Positions 1 through 13,358 of a DNA stretch of 64,000 bases are shown here, piece after piece. The notes under the pieces were generated by a model, which saw nothing but the letters and a program-made list of their open reading frames with translations, was not told the origin of the DNA and did not search any database. Origin of the DNA: Halocaridina rubra (Eukaryota; Arthropoda; Malacostraca; Decapoda; Atyidae); contig JAXCGZ010021057.1 of assembly GCA_037179515.1 (NCBI GenBank), positions 12,501 to 76,500 of the forward strand, read 5' to 3'. Each line of letters starts with the position of its first letter. Position 1 is the stretch's first letter. Both the position numbers and the translations under genes were made by a program.

Positions 1-544
1 GGTGAAAGAATTAAAAAAAAAATAAAAAAAGACAAATAGGAACTGCTAGTAATAAACGTTCCCAAATTCTACAAAACACAAGTTTCTACCTAAAACGTAC
101 TCAAGCATAACATCCTAATAACTGACAGACACATCTAGCATTACCTATGCAAGGTTACAGCAAAAGCTCACGTAATTAAGAAGTTGGACATTGATGATAA
201 CATCAAAATCTGATAAGACAATATAAATCTCATGAATTAGATTATATAATTCATTCCACTTTTAAACTGGGCCAGAATATAAATTAGCAACTAATGAGGT
301 AAAGATGATTTTATCGCATTATAACAGTTTTCATTTATCTTTATTGGTAATTATTATTATTACCATTTTCATGTGAAAACTGCTTTTACTAATTTCAGTG
401 ACCTCTTAATTACAACATAAATGGTATGAAATGTGAATAAATATATATGAACAATTAATATTATTTAAAGAATATGATACCTGGTGTGTAAAAGCGAACC
501 AATAGCCTCCTCGACTTATTCTTATTTCCCCATTTCTTTATTTA
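1..544. other. AT-rich non-coding, nothing recognised
   Basis: AT-rich sequence with short A- and T-runs. I see no open frame, splice-site pair, terminal repeat or tRNA-like box in it. Confidence 0.5.
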
Positions 545-1165
545 TTATTTATTTAGATAGATAGATAGATAGATAACTTTATTGTCAAATTGCAGTACAC
601 TAAGTATACAAAATGAAATTCTTTGTGGCACTGAGCCCCCTACTACAGTCAAGATAAAGATAATATAAGATGGTATAAAAACATGGCCCACACAAACATA
701 TAGGCTACATACATGTACATACACATACACATTTACATATATATATCCACATACCTACCCAATTACACACACACCAATATACAAACATGCACATCCATAC
801 ACATCAATATACAAACATGCACACCCATACACACACACATTATACATACGCCATAACGCTACATTAAGATATCCATCACCTTAAAAACCGACCCATCACA
901 GTGATGTAATGGCTTATCTCATGTGTAAAACTTTTAAATTGTTGAAAAGTAAAATACTCTTTGGAATGAAGGATTTTTTATATCTATTTGTACGCTGTGC
1001 CGGCAATCCTAGCCTTCTTCCAGACCTTAAAAAAGTGTAACAGTTGTGCAGTGGATGGGTTCGATCCTGCATGATCTTTTCTACTTGTTTTATTACTCCT
1101 TCCTGATACAGAGTGTCTAGTGGTTCAGTAACTGCCCCTAATTTCCGGCTCTTTTTAACAATTAT
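545..1165 (-). mobile_element. 5'-truncated LINE, 3' end with (GATA)n tail
   Basis: Read on the minus strand, about 75 codons stay open from roughly 1160 down to a stop near 918 and give the C-terminal end of a non-LTR ORF2. The recognisable blocks are DRTHPLHNCYTFL, SGRRLGLP and RTNRYKKSFIP, a conserved C-terminal pattern of CR1/Rex/L2-type ORF2 proteins. A 3' untranslated stretch follows, ending with GACAATAAAGTT and then a (GATA)n tract at 556-577, which is a typical short-tandem 3' tail. The upstream part (endonuclease and reverse transcriptase) is absent, so this is a dead 5'-truncated copy. The unbroken frame suggests a fairly young insertion. The clade assignment is uncertain. Confidence 0.65.
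720..845. repeat. CA-rich degenerate microsatellite
   Basis: Interrupted CA/CATA-rich sequence with repeated blocks such as ATACAAACATGCACA, inside the 3' part of the LINE fragment. Confidence 0.6.
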
Positions 1166-1493
1166 TATTTAGTGAATGTTCATGGAATTTCATATTAATT
1201 ATTTCTCGGTAGGTTTCACCCTGTTTTGGCTAAAATTAGTGGTGCTGTTTATCGTCCTCTACCTCTTACCCAATTGGCAGTCATACATAAGTGAGTATGG
1301 GAGCCCATTTCTAAAACCAGCACTACAGGGAACGCAGAAACGATAATAGGTAAAAATATACTTGTCCCAAAGTTCTGCCCTTAATTATAATAATAAAAAA
1401 AAGGTTTTCCCAGATACGAAAAAGAGTCTTATACTCTAAGGTTTATTTCTTATAAGGAAAAGATAAAATTCTCATTACATATAAATGAAACTT
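1166..1493. other. Non-coding, nothing recognised
   Basis: Unique-looking AT-rich sequence between a LINE fragment and a MITE; no gene or repeat recognised. Confidence 0.4.
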
Positions 1494-1495
1494 TA

Positions 1496-1895
1496 CAGGG
1501 TGTCCACAAAGTCTGGATACATGGGAAATTTCACTATGCAGAGCTATTCAATCGAGTTCACCTGAATTTTGTAAAGCGCATCAAATTATGCATTGAAAAT
1601 GATGGAAATCATATTGAAAATATTATTTATTAACATTAGATTTAAATAAAATTGTTTTAAAAGTATGTGTTAATCTCCTGTGTACCCAGATGAAGTCTGG
1701 GTACACAGGAGATTAACACATACTTTTAAAACAAAACAATTTTATTTAAATCTAATGTTAATAAATAATATTTTCAATATGATTTCCATCATTTTCAATG
1801 CATAATTTGGTGAGCTTTACAAAATTCAGGTGAACTCGATTGAATAGCTCTGCATAGTGAAATTTCCTATGTACCCAGACTTTGTGGACACCCTG
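1496..1895. mobile_element. Foldback MITE (400 bp) with TA target duplication
   Basis: Two arms of about 195 bp are near-perfect inverted copies around a short centre near 1690-1701 (GATGAAGTC). The ends read CAGGGTGTCCACAAAGTCTG and its complement, and each end is flanked by TA (1494-1495 and 1896-1897), which fits a Tc1/mariner-type TA target duplication. There is no coding capacity. The centre repeats a motif like the termini (GTCTGGGTACACAGGAG), so the element looks like two half-elements joined tail to tail. Superfamily is inferred from the TA duplication only. Confidence 0.8.
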
Positions 1896-1897
1896 TA

Positions 1898-2779
<882 letters not shown>

Positions 2780-2796
2780 TGTGGTTTCCCACTTTA

Positions 2797-3006
<210 letters not shown>

Positions 3007-3054
3007 CCCCATCCTTTATTTTCTACTCTATATGAAAATAACGAGTTAGTGAAA

Positions 3055-3094
3055 AAGCAACAACAACAACAATAATTATAATTGTACCAATAAA

Positions 3095-3154
<60 letters not shown>

Positions 3155-3197
3155 TATAATAATAATAATAACAATAATAATAATAATAATAATAATT
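3055..3197. repeat. (CAA)n then (AAT)n microsatellite
   Basis: Short CAA run at 3057-3072, then AAT units with a few interruptions to about 3197. Confidence 0.9.
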
Positions 3198-3612
3198 CAA
3201 TTGCTTGACGATGTCTACCGCAGAAACTAGCAGAATGATCACATCAAAACACACAAACAATTTCTGGATAATCAAAATCATCTTTTTCCTTTATCCTAAA
3301 CGGAAATATTATGAGGGTAAATTCTAATGTTACATATTTATCCCCCCCCCCTTTTACCTCTTAAAAGAAACTGGGAATAGTGATGTTTCTTATCTATTAC
3401 GCGATGGTCAATCATTTAAACAAGTAATAACTCTTGTAAACAATATAAACACAGTACCACAATCGGGATTCCACCCAGAGACTTTTGAGACTGCAAATTC
3501 TGAAGTATGAGATTCCACCATCGAATTAGTGACAGCAAATTAACAGACTTAAGGTTATCACTGACAAGGCGCGTCGGGTAAGATCTTTAATATTCAACTA
3601 TGTCTTTCTGCA
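3198..3612. other. Non-coding, nothing recognised
   Basis: Unique-looking sequence with a C9-10 homopolymer near 3343-3352 leading into the palindrome; no gene seen. Confidence 0.4.
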
Positions 3613-4559
3613 AAAGGAGATATTTTTCAGTGCAGTTACGTTCTTCACATAAAGGTAGTATTTATTAAACAAACATCTGACTCGAATAGTCACTTCGATA
3701 TTGTGGATTAGTTGAAGCTAATGAATATTTATGGAAAATATAGCATTTTTTTTAAACAAATCCATAATTTTAATCATATTCTTGCTTTAAAAGACAGCAA
3801 TTTCTAAGAGATAATTTATTACAGAAATGCTTCATTGTACCATACTAGTATTTTTTAATGTTTCAGTGAAACGCATTAATCTCGGGAAGGATATTTTAAT
3901 CCCATCATTATGTGCGAGTAAGTATGCCATGCCAATTATCGTCGGGCATTATTTCCCTAAGCGATTTTTTTAATCTAAAGGGCGGTTTACACGGTTAAAC
4001 GGTTCGTCGAAGGCGGTTCGACAGACAAGTGTTTGAAGTGATGTTCGAACGTGTGAACGGGGTATTTGGTTGTCGAACACGTTCGACAAACGTGTTCGAC
4101 AATCAAATACCCCGTTCACACGTTCGAACATCACTTCAAACACTTGTCTGTCGAACCGCCTTCGACGAACCGTTTAACCGTGTAAACCGCCCTTTAGATT
4201 AAAAAAATCGCTTAGGGAAATAATGCCCGACGATAATTGGCATGGCATACTTACTCGCACATAATGATGGGATTAAAATATCCTTCCCGAGATTAATGCG
4301 TTTCACTGAAACATTTAAAAATACTAGTATGGTACAATGAAGCATTTCTGTAATAAATTATCTCTTAGAAATTGCTGTCTTTTAAAGCAAGAATATGATT
4401 AAAATTATGGATTTGTTTAAAAAAAATGCTATATTTTCCATAAATATTCATTAGCTTCAACTAATCCACAATATCGAAGTGACTATTCGAGTCAGATGTT
4501 TGTTTAATAAATACTACCTTTATGTGAAGAACGTAACTGCACTGAAAAATATCTCCTTT
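3613..4559. repeat. 947-bp near-perfect palindrome centred on a MITE
   Basis: Left arm 3613-4083 and right arm 4089-4559 are inverted copies with only scattered single-base differences (for example TAGTATTTTTTAATG against TAGTATTTTTAAATG). They are separated by about 5 nt (CGACA) near 4086. The central 215 bp is a MITE; the outer 366 bp on each side is not MITE sequence but the same flank present twice in opposite orientation. Outside, CTGC precedes both arms and then similarity ends. Confidence 0.9.
3979..4193. mobile_element. 215-bp fully palindromic MITE, copy 1
   Basis: Ends AGGGCGGTTTACACGG and its complement; the interior is rich in TTCGAC/GTCGAA blocks and is self-complementary to the centre. 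Same length and very similar sequence as the copy at 49288-49502. The flanks are TAA on the left and TTA on the right, so there is no direct target duplication here, as expected if the flank was inverted and duplicated with it. The 3-bp TWA flank of copy 2 points to a PIF/Harbinger-like family. Confidence 0.85.
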
Positions 4560-4849
4560 CTCGCAGCACCATTTAGTACAGTGAAGTGTTAAAGGTTTAA
4601 CATGATATCAGGTCAGTCGTTATGATTAGTGTTAGTGTGTCCTGCAACGGTCCAAAATAAAAAAGATACTGAACGTTACAAGAACATCTAACACGTCTCT
4701 TGGTTGATAAAACATACACACACTACATTAACTAAACTTAAATTAATGAAATTAGTACTGATAAAGAGATGAAGCAAATCAGTGTGAGGTTATATAAACT
4801 TTTTTTTTAATCTGTGAGACTCAAATTCCAAGATGTGACCATCTCTCTC
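4560..4849. other. Non-coding
   Basis: AT-rich; includes CATACACACACTACATT near 4712-4728. No gene or element recognised. Confidence 0.4.
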
Positions 4850-6778
4850 TAACTCCTCCGTCCAATGGTGGGAGAAGGGGGTGGTAAGGGATCCCCAGCT
4901 AATGTGGGAGGGGATTAGCTCTTAGGAATCTGAAGCAAAATGTCAGGAACCTTTCGATCCTCGTATCAAACCTGGATGATAAAATTCAGAATATGGATAG
5001 AGAATTGAGAGAAGGCTTTGAAGGTAAGGTATAAGAAAATGAAATACTAAGAGAGATCATACACAATTTATAGGAGAGTAACATGGCACAATGGGAAGAC
5101 AGTAAAGAACTAGAAAAACAAATAAAATCGTTGGAAAGGGAAAAGAAAGACCTAGAAGTCTAAGATTTCTAAATAAGAAGATAACTACAAACAGCTGAGT
5201 GACAGCATATATGAATTAAATATTAGTTCACTGCTCTCTTCTGAGAGAGATGAGATTGTAGCCTGAAATGTCCAGATAAAGAAAAACATCAAACACGTTA
5301 GAAACAAATTCAGGGGCTGAATCCGGAACATGAGGGCATTACAAGATCTTTCGCAGATACTGTGAAGAAAACTGGGACAGTAAATGTGACAATGGGAGAG
5401 TAGGCACGGGAAAATGTAAACTCTGTTGACTACAAAGTAATAGAAAAAACTGAAGATGTTGTGATTGAAAGGGATAATCTACTGATCAAACAGGCATGGC
5501 AGGGGAGACGAACATAAAAAAGTTAGTTATAGACCTGATAGGGAAACTTGGAGTAGTATGTGGTCCAGAGAATATTGCAAGCATTCACCAGATAGGTAAA
5601 TATTCTAGGAAGGGAAAGCCATGAATAATGAAAGTATCCTTTAAAAGAAGGGACACAGAGAATTATTGATGAGGGCAAAAACCTAAAAGACCTTCAAGCA
5701 TTCAGAACAGTGTTCATTAGATCATATAGAACACAGGAAGATATGGAAAGGTTCCATAGCTTGTTTGCATGAAGCTGAGATGTTAAATAAGGAAAGAAAT
5801 GAAGAGGATAAGAATTTTTTTTTTGTTTCAGGTTCTTCCAGCCAAACGGGTGATAAAAAAGATAATGCTAAGAGATCAGGGGATGCAGCCTCATTATGAT
5901 TTATGTACACAAAAACTGATAGGGTAGCTGGTAAGGCAGCAGAATAAAAGAATAAGTTTCACAACAGCAAGGCAGACATACTAGCGATCACAGAAACTAA
6001 GTTAAGTGAGGACCTAAACAGCGTCACAGTTTTTCCTAACGGCTTCAAAATATTTACTGCTGACAGATTTGAGAGGGCTGATGGAGAGATAGCATTGCTC
6101 AAAAGTGAAAGGTTTCATATTGAAGAAATAAACTTTGCTATAAAAAGTGAGTTCAAGGATTTTCTTGTTTTTGGCATAATTACTGATTCAAAGAGCATTA
6201 TATTAGCTGTAGAAAATAACCGATCAAAGAATCAACAAAGACTACAATTTTAAGAGGATAGTCATGTAAGTACTATCGAAGTTATAAACTCAGTTGATAT
6301 CGCACGGGAAAGAATGCGCAGGATTTTGATTATGGGAGATTCTAATGATAGAGAGATAGAATAGACTACTATTGACCCACACAGTGAGGAGGATTTATTT
6401 GGGGCAAGATTCCTAGATTGGGTACATGGGAATTTACTACACCAACATGTACTGGAAGCAGCGAGGGTCAGGAGTGGGGGAGAGCCATTACTGTTCGATC
6501 TAGTATCCACAGATATGGTGTTGGATATTGACAAAATTGAGTATCAACTACCAATGGAAAAAGTGACCACTGTGTGCTGTTGTTGGAGCATACCATCAAA
6601 GATGTTCAGCCTGAAAGTAGGGGCACTGAGAGGGACACGAGGAGGAGCTATCTGAAAGATTACAACAAAATTAATTATCCTTTTGCAGCTACTGACAGGA
6701 TTGACCATATTTAACAACAAATCTGTACAAGAGATGAACGAAATCTTTTGTGACAAATATGGGAAGATAGTTACTTCT

Positions 6779-7135
6779 TTTTTTTCTTATGATCGTGACA
6801 CCAGGACGGCCCCCCCCCAAAAAAAAAATCTACTCTCATCGGGCCTCGGCACGAAGAAGACATAGAGAGAAACAGAGATGGGGAGTGTATTGTGACTTGT
6901 CAGATGTGAAGGGATAATAAGACATGTGTAACTAATATCCAAGATTATTCGGTGTTGATGTAGGCATAGTAAGAGATACGTACCTAAAGGAAGACTTAAC
7001 ATCGAACTGTCCTGAACAGTCTTATTTAAGTCCACAAGACCCTTTAGGTGTAATTTTGTAATGGGTAGTTGATGCCATGGGTCAGCCTACTACATACTGT
7101 TGCATACCTTTCACCAATACAGGAGTTAGTCTTGT
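6779..7135 (-). mobile_element. Short interspersed repeat inserted in LINE copy A
   Basis: Starts on the + strand with a T-run and GATCGTGACACCAGGACGG, the complement of a shared 3' end (CCGTCCTGGTGTCACGATC then A-tail). The body, read in reverse, matches the repeats at 33299-33590 and 35925-36010 (AAGGGTCTTGTGGACTT; CATCTGACAAGTC; CACTCCCCATCTC). LINE sequence stops just after KYGKIV of ORF2 and resumes at CAGAGAGAAATTG. It looks like a SINE sharing its 3' end with the LINE fragments at 8460 and 22526. Confidence 0.6.
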
Positions 7136-8278
7136 CAGAGAGAAATTGAACGAGTATAAGAGCGCTACTTAGTGGAGAGAAAAATGCTAGGTATAGGAAG
7201 GGAAAAATATAAATGCCAGACAGACTTAGAAACGAGCACGAAATGATTACCTAAGTAAAAGAAAAGACACAGATAGATTATGATATGGATATTACTAGGA
7301 AAGCTATACAAAATCCCAAACTTTTCCACAGCTCTATTGGAGGAAAACTCAAGTTCAAAAGACAAGTTTTAAAGCTATAGAGGGCAGATGGAAGCATCAC
7401 TGACAGACGAAGAGATCTGCGAAGAACTGTACGAGGAGTTTTAGTCAGTATTTACAGTAGAAAATACCCCATCCCCTCAAATTGCAGAGATAAAAGATCA
7501 TAGGCCGGTATAAGAGAATATCATCATTTCAGCTACAGAGGTATGCAAAACGATGATGGAGTTAGACCCCATAAAGCTATAGGTTCTGATGACATATCCC
7601 CTTACATACTAAACCACTATTGGTGGTGCTATGCATAGTGTTTGAAAAGTTGCTGGAATCTGTGGAGATTCCAAGATCCCAGATACAAGAGAACGTGATA
7701 TCTATTTTCAAAAAGAGAGGGAGAGATACAGCTTTAAACTACAGGCCTTCTTCCTTGACCAGCATAGTTTGCAAAGTTATGGAGGAAGTAGAAAGAATAC
7801 GCATCTCTCTTCACTAGGAATCCTTCAACTTTTTGTCAGAGACAACATGGCTTTAGAGAAGGCAGATTAAGAGTAAAAAAATATTAGAATTTTATGATGA
7901 GGTAAGGCAGATCTTAGAGGAAAGAGAGGGCTGGGCATATTGTATATAGTTAGATTTTTAGAAGGTATTTGATACGGTCCCACATGGGAGACTTAATAAG
8001 AAGCTGCAAGTAACAGCACAAATAAGTGGACATAACTAGGGCCATTTTTTTCTCAGGTATACATATTGACCTACCAGAGTCATTTACATATTCATACTAG
8101 AATATGTTTGCAGATGATGCAAATATTGCGAAGAGAGTAAGAGACAAGAACTGCATGAAAGTCAAAATAGTCTGCATGAGTGGTCAGAAAAGCGGCTAAT
8201 GAAATTTAGTACTACAAAATGTAAGTTAATGAGAATGGGTACAAGGATGAGACAGCCCAAGCTTGGGTACTCAATAGC

Positions 8279-8841
8279 ACTCACTCCCATTTGTATAGCC
8301 TATAGGTCCGCGTACACACACACACACCACGCACAAAATAGATTCAGAGGCATTGTTTTAATATTGAAAGTGCTTTCGTCGTTCATGGTAGTTTTGTTTC
8401 ACATTAGTCTCCTCCGAGACGAGCCTTTGATCATGGTTTTCTCCCGACTCGGAGTTTAGATAATTTGCTCCTTCAGTGATAGGGTTATGCAGAGGCAGTT
8501 GTGGAGATAATGTAGCTCGTGGATTGGTCAGTGCAGTGACTGGTTCTTCCCATCTACCTCCAGACTCTGGAACTCTCTTCTTCCTTCTGTCTTTCCTAAT
8601 TCTTATGACTTATCATCCTTCAAAAAGCAGATCTTTCGTCATCTCAGGGCCTAGTCCTCCATATCTTTGGGTCCTCTATACGTTGACTTTCTGTCTGTCG
8701 TTCTCCTTTGTGTGACATTACCTCACCTCTGCCTTGTCCTTAACCTTTTTCTTTTCCTTCGTCTTGGTGTTTTCTCGTGCCCGGGCCTTTATTGATGAGG
8801 GCAGTTTTTGCCTGTCCCGGTGTCACACTCATAAAAAAAAA
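8279..8841 (+). mobile_element. 5'-truncated LINE tail inserted in LINE copy A
   Basis: 8535-8655 encodes the end of a non-LTR ORF2 (FFPSTSRLWNSL, PSVFPNSYDLSSFKKQI, RHLRA then stop). This is followed by a 3' UTR ending GCCTGTCCCGGTGTCACACTCAT plus an A-run. The same sequence lies in reverse at 22526-22960. 8279-8460 (with a short CA run near 8318) is its upstream part or a second repeat. LINE copy A resumes at AAACTTCAAGAGCCGGA, in register with LQETENERD of the intact copy. Confidence 0.65.
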
Positions 8842-9445
8842 ATGTGCAAAACTTCAAGAGCCGGAAAATGAGAGAGATCTAGGAATAAACATATTGGCAG
8901 ATTTGTCTCTGGATATGCATATATATGACATAATGAGGACTGCACATGCTTTCTTAGCAAATGTAATGGTAGCCTTCAGACATATGGACAAGGACATGTT
9001 AAAAACCATGTATGTAATTTGTGTGAAGCCAAAGCTTGAATATGCATCACCCATTAGGAATCCACACTTGAAAAAGCATGTAAATAAGCTAGAAAAAGTT
9101 CAAAGATATACCACAAAATTGGTGCAAGAACTACGCAATCTCAGTTATGAGGAGAAGCTGAGGGAATTAGACTGACCATCACCTGAAGCTAGAAGAATGA
9201 GGGGGATACATTTACGGTTTATAAATTCCTTCATGATTTTGACAGAGAGGATATGGATCGCAATTTTGATAAGGCTGGGTCAAGAACTAGAGGTTGCAAG
9301 TTGAAGCTTTGTTAAAATTTTTCTTTGCAAGATGTAAAGAAGTACTTCTTTAGTGTAAGAATAGTTGATGACTGGAATGCGCTAAGCGAGGAGGTAGGTA
9401 ATACTAACACAATTCAGAGTTTTCAGGACGAGCATGAGAAATATC

Positions 9446-11202
9446 ATTCATCTATCCCTGGCACTTAACCTGCTTTCATTGAGAGCACTGAAAGCAGGTA
9501 AAGCACCAGAGATAGATGGATGTCATGTTGCATACCTATCAAAAGGTGTGGAGGCATTGTCAGAATGGATAGTTAGGTTGTTGAATGTATGTTTCAGGAA
9601 AGGGAAGGTCACAGCTGATTAGAAAAGTGCATGTGCAATTCCATTTTATAAATGGAAAAGAGATAAATATGAGTGTAGTAGTTTTAAAGAAATTAGTTTG
9701 TTGAGTTTAGTTGGTAAGGTATATGGGAGTGTTAATCGAGGGAATTAGGAAATTGATTGGGGAAGACCAGTGTGGGTTCAGGAGAAGAAGAGGATGTGTG
9801 GATCAGGTGCTTGTAATATGACAGGTATTTGAGAAGTTCATAGAGAAATGTAGGGACTCGTTTTGGGTATTTAGGCATTTAGAGAAGGTGTGTGACAAGG
9901 TTGATAGAGAGGCATTGTGGAGTATGCTGAAACTGTATGGAATAGGTGGAAGTTTGTTGAAAGTGGTTAAGAAATTTTACATGTATAATAGAGCATGTGT
10001 GAGTCCAGAATGGTGTGACTGATTGGTCTGAGGTGAATGTAGGGATGCATCAATGTTGTGTAATGTCATTTTGGTTGTTTAATGTGCATATGCATGGAGT
10101 GGTAAGAGAAAATAAGAAAACCGTTTAGACAGAGGCTTGGAATGATTGGGTGAGTATGGAAGCTTGTGGAAATTAAATTAATTGCTTTTTGTGGATGACA
10201 AAACATTGGTGGCTGATACTGAGAATAAACTGAATCATTTGTTGTGGTTGGATATTGGTAAAAATACAGTCATGAGATGCACGAGGAGTGTTAATGTTGG
10301 CAGATTAAATGTAGAAGTGAATGGGGAGTTGCTTGAAGAATGTGAGAGTTTTAAGTATCTAGGGTTGCATGTATCAAGGAATAAACGACAGGATGCCGAG
10401 TTCAAAGAGTGAAGGAAGCAAGTATATGTCTGGGTGGGTTGAAAAGTATGATGAGCAATAGGTATTTGGATATGAATGCAAAGAGAAGGATATATGAAGG
10501 TGTGATTGTTCCAACAGCATTGTATGGAGCAGAGACTTGGAATGCAACAGAGGATGAAAAGAACATGTTGTACAAAAAGTATGAGTGGAATACCTAGAGT
10601 ATATAGAGTAAGAAATGAGGATGTTAGGCAGAGAACGAGTGTTGAAGGAAAGCTGTTAGATAAGTTAGATCAGATAATATTGACTTGGTTTGGACATATG
10701 AAAGGATGAGTGATGAACAAATACCAAAGAGTGTGTGAAGTGCAGAAGAGGTTTGAGATAGGCAAAGAGGAATATCTAGAATGAGAACAATGGATGTTGT
10801 GAAAAGGGCAAAGAATGCATGTGGAATGTCATTAGAGTGGGGAAGAGGGCGTGCAAAAGATAGGAAGGAGTGGACGAAGACTGTGTTTGTGACACGGGCC
10901 AAAGAGATTTCTCGTACCTCCTACCTCAGTGAAATGTGATGGATGGGTGTGAGGGGAGTTGCAATGAGATGAAGTGGTGAGGGTAAACCAGCTGTTGCTG
11001 TCGTGCCTCACTGCAGAATAACCTTACCCGCCTACCTTGTGGATGACCCAAGCAGTGTGGTAGAGAAAAATGTGGTGACCCTCTATTACCCAAGGAGCTA
11101 AGATGAGTAGCTGAGGTATGTGTTTATTTGTGGTGAATGCGTGTTTCTATCCTCGGCCATCCCCCTCACAAGGGGGAATGGGGCCATATATATGTATGTA
11201 AC
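9446..11202 (+). mobile_element. Decayed RTE-like LINE
   Basis: Several frames, joined by stops and shifts, read as a non-LTR reverse transcriptase: LKAGKAPEIDGCHVAYLSKG, LLVDDKTLVADTENKLN (box with VDD), FKYLGLHVSRNK, then GVIVPTALYGAETWN and ILTWFGHMKG. The ALYGAETW and WFGHM blocks are typical C-terminal features of arthropod RTE-like and related elements. About 10940-11202 is a 3' UTR-like stretch ending near ATATATATGTATGTA. No endonuclease domain is visible, so the copy is 5'-truncated. Inactive; the clade is an inference from these motifs. Confidence 0.65.
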
Positions 11203-11305
11203 GTTGAGTATAAAAATGGAATACACTAGGAGATGGGGAGACACGAGCATAGAGCTTTTTCACGTAAACACAATTAGGTAATTACACACACACACACACA
11301 CATCT
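11203..11305 (+). mobile_element. CR1-like LINE 3' UTR fragment with (AC)n
   Basis: Matches the last ~90 nt of the intact family member (AAAATGGAA, AGAGCTTTTTCACGTAAACA) and ends in CACAATTAGGTAATTAC followed directly by (AC)n to 11302. Confidence 0.75.
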
Positions 11306-11317
11306 GCCTTCTGAGCT

Positions 11318-12690
11318 TAAGAAATGTGCTGAACTATTATTAATAACATTATGCATCATATCTGAGGAGCGGCAGGACTTTGAAGACATTCCAAGATGAA
11401 GGATACAAGAAAGAGTGGTACTTATCTTTAAAGAGGGAAGGAGAAAAACAGCTTTTAATTATAGGTCTGTTTCGTTGACTAGAATAATTTCCAAAGTTAT
11501 GGAGATACTATTGAAAAAAAAAACACATATCACTTTACTTGAAACCCTTTAAGTTTTTGTCAGCGAAGAGAGTGGATGTGGAGGTCATAGAGTGATGGAA
11601 GCAAGTAAAGAGAGAGAAGGAAAGTCCACCATAACAAACTTACTAGAATTTTATGATGATGTAAGTCTAATCTTACAAGAAAGAGACGGCAGGGAAGATT
11701 TCATATTCTTAAGAGTATCAGAAAGCATATGATGCAGTCCCACAGGGGAGATGTATTAAGAAGCTTCCAGAAAGGCAAAGATATGTGAAAATGTCTGAGT
11801 GCTGATAACAACCTGTATTAGAAGGAAGGGAGCAAAGGCTAAGAGTAAGACATGCAGAACTGCCGGAGGAAGGTTAGTAGTGGGGTTCCATGGGGATCAC
11901 TTTTAAGGCATTTCACTTCAGGATAAATGTAAATGACTTGCCAGAGTCTGTAAATGTATTTTTAAATATGTTTGCAAATGATTCAAAGACTGCGGAGAAA
12001 TTAGAAGAAGACAACAAAGGTAGAGAACTTCAGGGAGATCCAAATAGTCTGCATGAGTGGTCAGACAAGTTTCCTAAGATTCACTACTTCAAAATTTGAA
12101 GTAACGTTCATGGGAAAGAGTGCAAGGAGGACCAAGTCTGTGTACTCAATAAAAGGTGCTAATCTGGCTAATTTGTCTGCGGATATGCATTACATGGTAT
12201 AACAAAAGGCAGCATATGCTATCTAAGGAAATATAAGGGTGGCCGTAAGGCACATGGTCGAGGAAATTTTCTAAATTATTTAGGTGACTTGTATGAGACC
12301 AAACCTTGACTATGAAGTGCCCTTTGGGAATCCGCACTTGCAAAATCATATTAATAAATTGGAGAATATTCGAAGACTTGCTAGGAACTTAGTGACAGGA
12401 TAACGTAATCAAAGTTATGAGAATAGGCTGAGGCAGTTACAGTTACCTTAACTCCGTGCTAGAAGGAAGATTAGTGACATGGTAAAGGGATTTAGATTCC
12501 CTTAAGCTTTTGACAGTGGACATGTATTGGCATTTTATAATGGGTGTTCTAACATTAGAGGCCATAGTTTTAAATCCAGCAGGGAAATTTCTTTGAAGAA
12601 TATAAAAATGAACTCTTTCAGTGTAGAAATGAGTTGATGATTAGAAGTTGCTAATGGATCAGTTTATATAAATGTAATAGTATGCTCTAA
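11318..12690 (+). mobile_element. CR1-like LINE, copy B, RT part, heavily decayed
   Basis: Translated pieces align in order with the reverse transcriptase and C-terminal part of the intact family member: PRWRIQERVVLIFKEGRRKT, FNYRSVSLTRIISKVME, TITNLLEFYDD, NDLPESVNVFLNMFANDSKT (FADD box changed to FAND), RPNLDYEVPFGNPHLQNH. Stops and frameshifts are dense, so it is older than the other copies. No endonuclease is present. Confidence 0.8.
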
Positions 12691-12753
12691 GGAACATAAT
12701 ACTCTTTTTCATTTGTAGTTTATACGATATTCGCGTGCTTTTTGCGAAAAGAG

Positions 12754-12874
<121 letters not shown>

Positions 12875-12902
12875 CAAATAAGCGCATTACAAAACATGAA
12901 AA

Positions 12903-13113
<211 letters not shown>

Positions 13114-13268
13114 AACACTTTTGGCTTCCTTGTGAGGTGTAATTAGAATTTAATAAATTATGCGATTTTCCTAGCCAAGCAAATACTATAGGAATCGTAG
13201 ATATATAACGTAGAAAACGGAGCCATTGCATGTCATAGAATACGAGACATGATGGTAGACTCTTAATA

Positions 13269-13270
<2 letters not shown>

Positions 13271-13355
<85 letters not shown>
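13271..13355. repeat. (AT)n microsatellite
   Basis: Alternating AT abutting the tRNA-derived SINE that starts at 13356. Confidence 0.9.

Positions 13356-13358
<3 letters not shown>

Larger units (their letters stand above)
4850..9445 (+). mobile_element. CR1-like LINE, copy A, decayed, with two insertions
   Basis: Same family as the intact copy at 52.5-57.4 kb. 4930-5900 matches its coiled-coil ORF1 (DDKIQNMDRELREG; CGPENIASIHQIGKYSRKGK). 5905-6590 matches the endonuclease with ITETKLSED still readable. 7200-8275 and 8845-9440 match the reverse transcriptase and C-terminal region (NYRPSSLTSIVCKVME; ENERDLGINILADLS; KLEKVQRYTTKLVQELRNLSYEEKLRELD). Many stops and frameshifts and an RT deletion near 8030-8060 show it is dead. 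A short repeat interrupts it at 6779-7135 and a LINE-tail repeat at 8279-8841. The family 3' UTR is missing; the copy ends where an RTE-like element starts. Confidence 0.85.
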
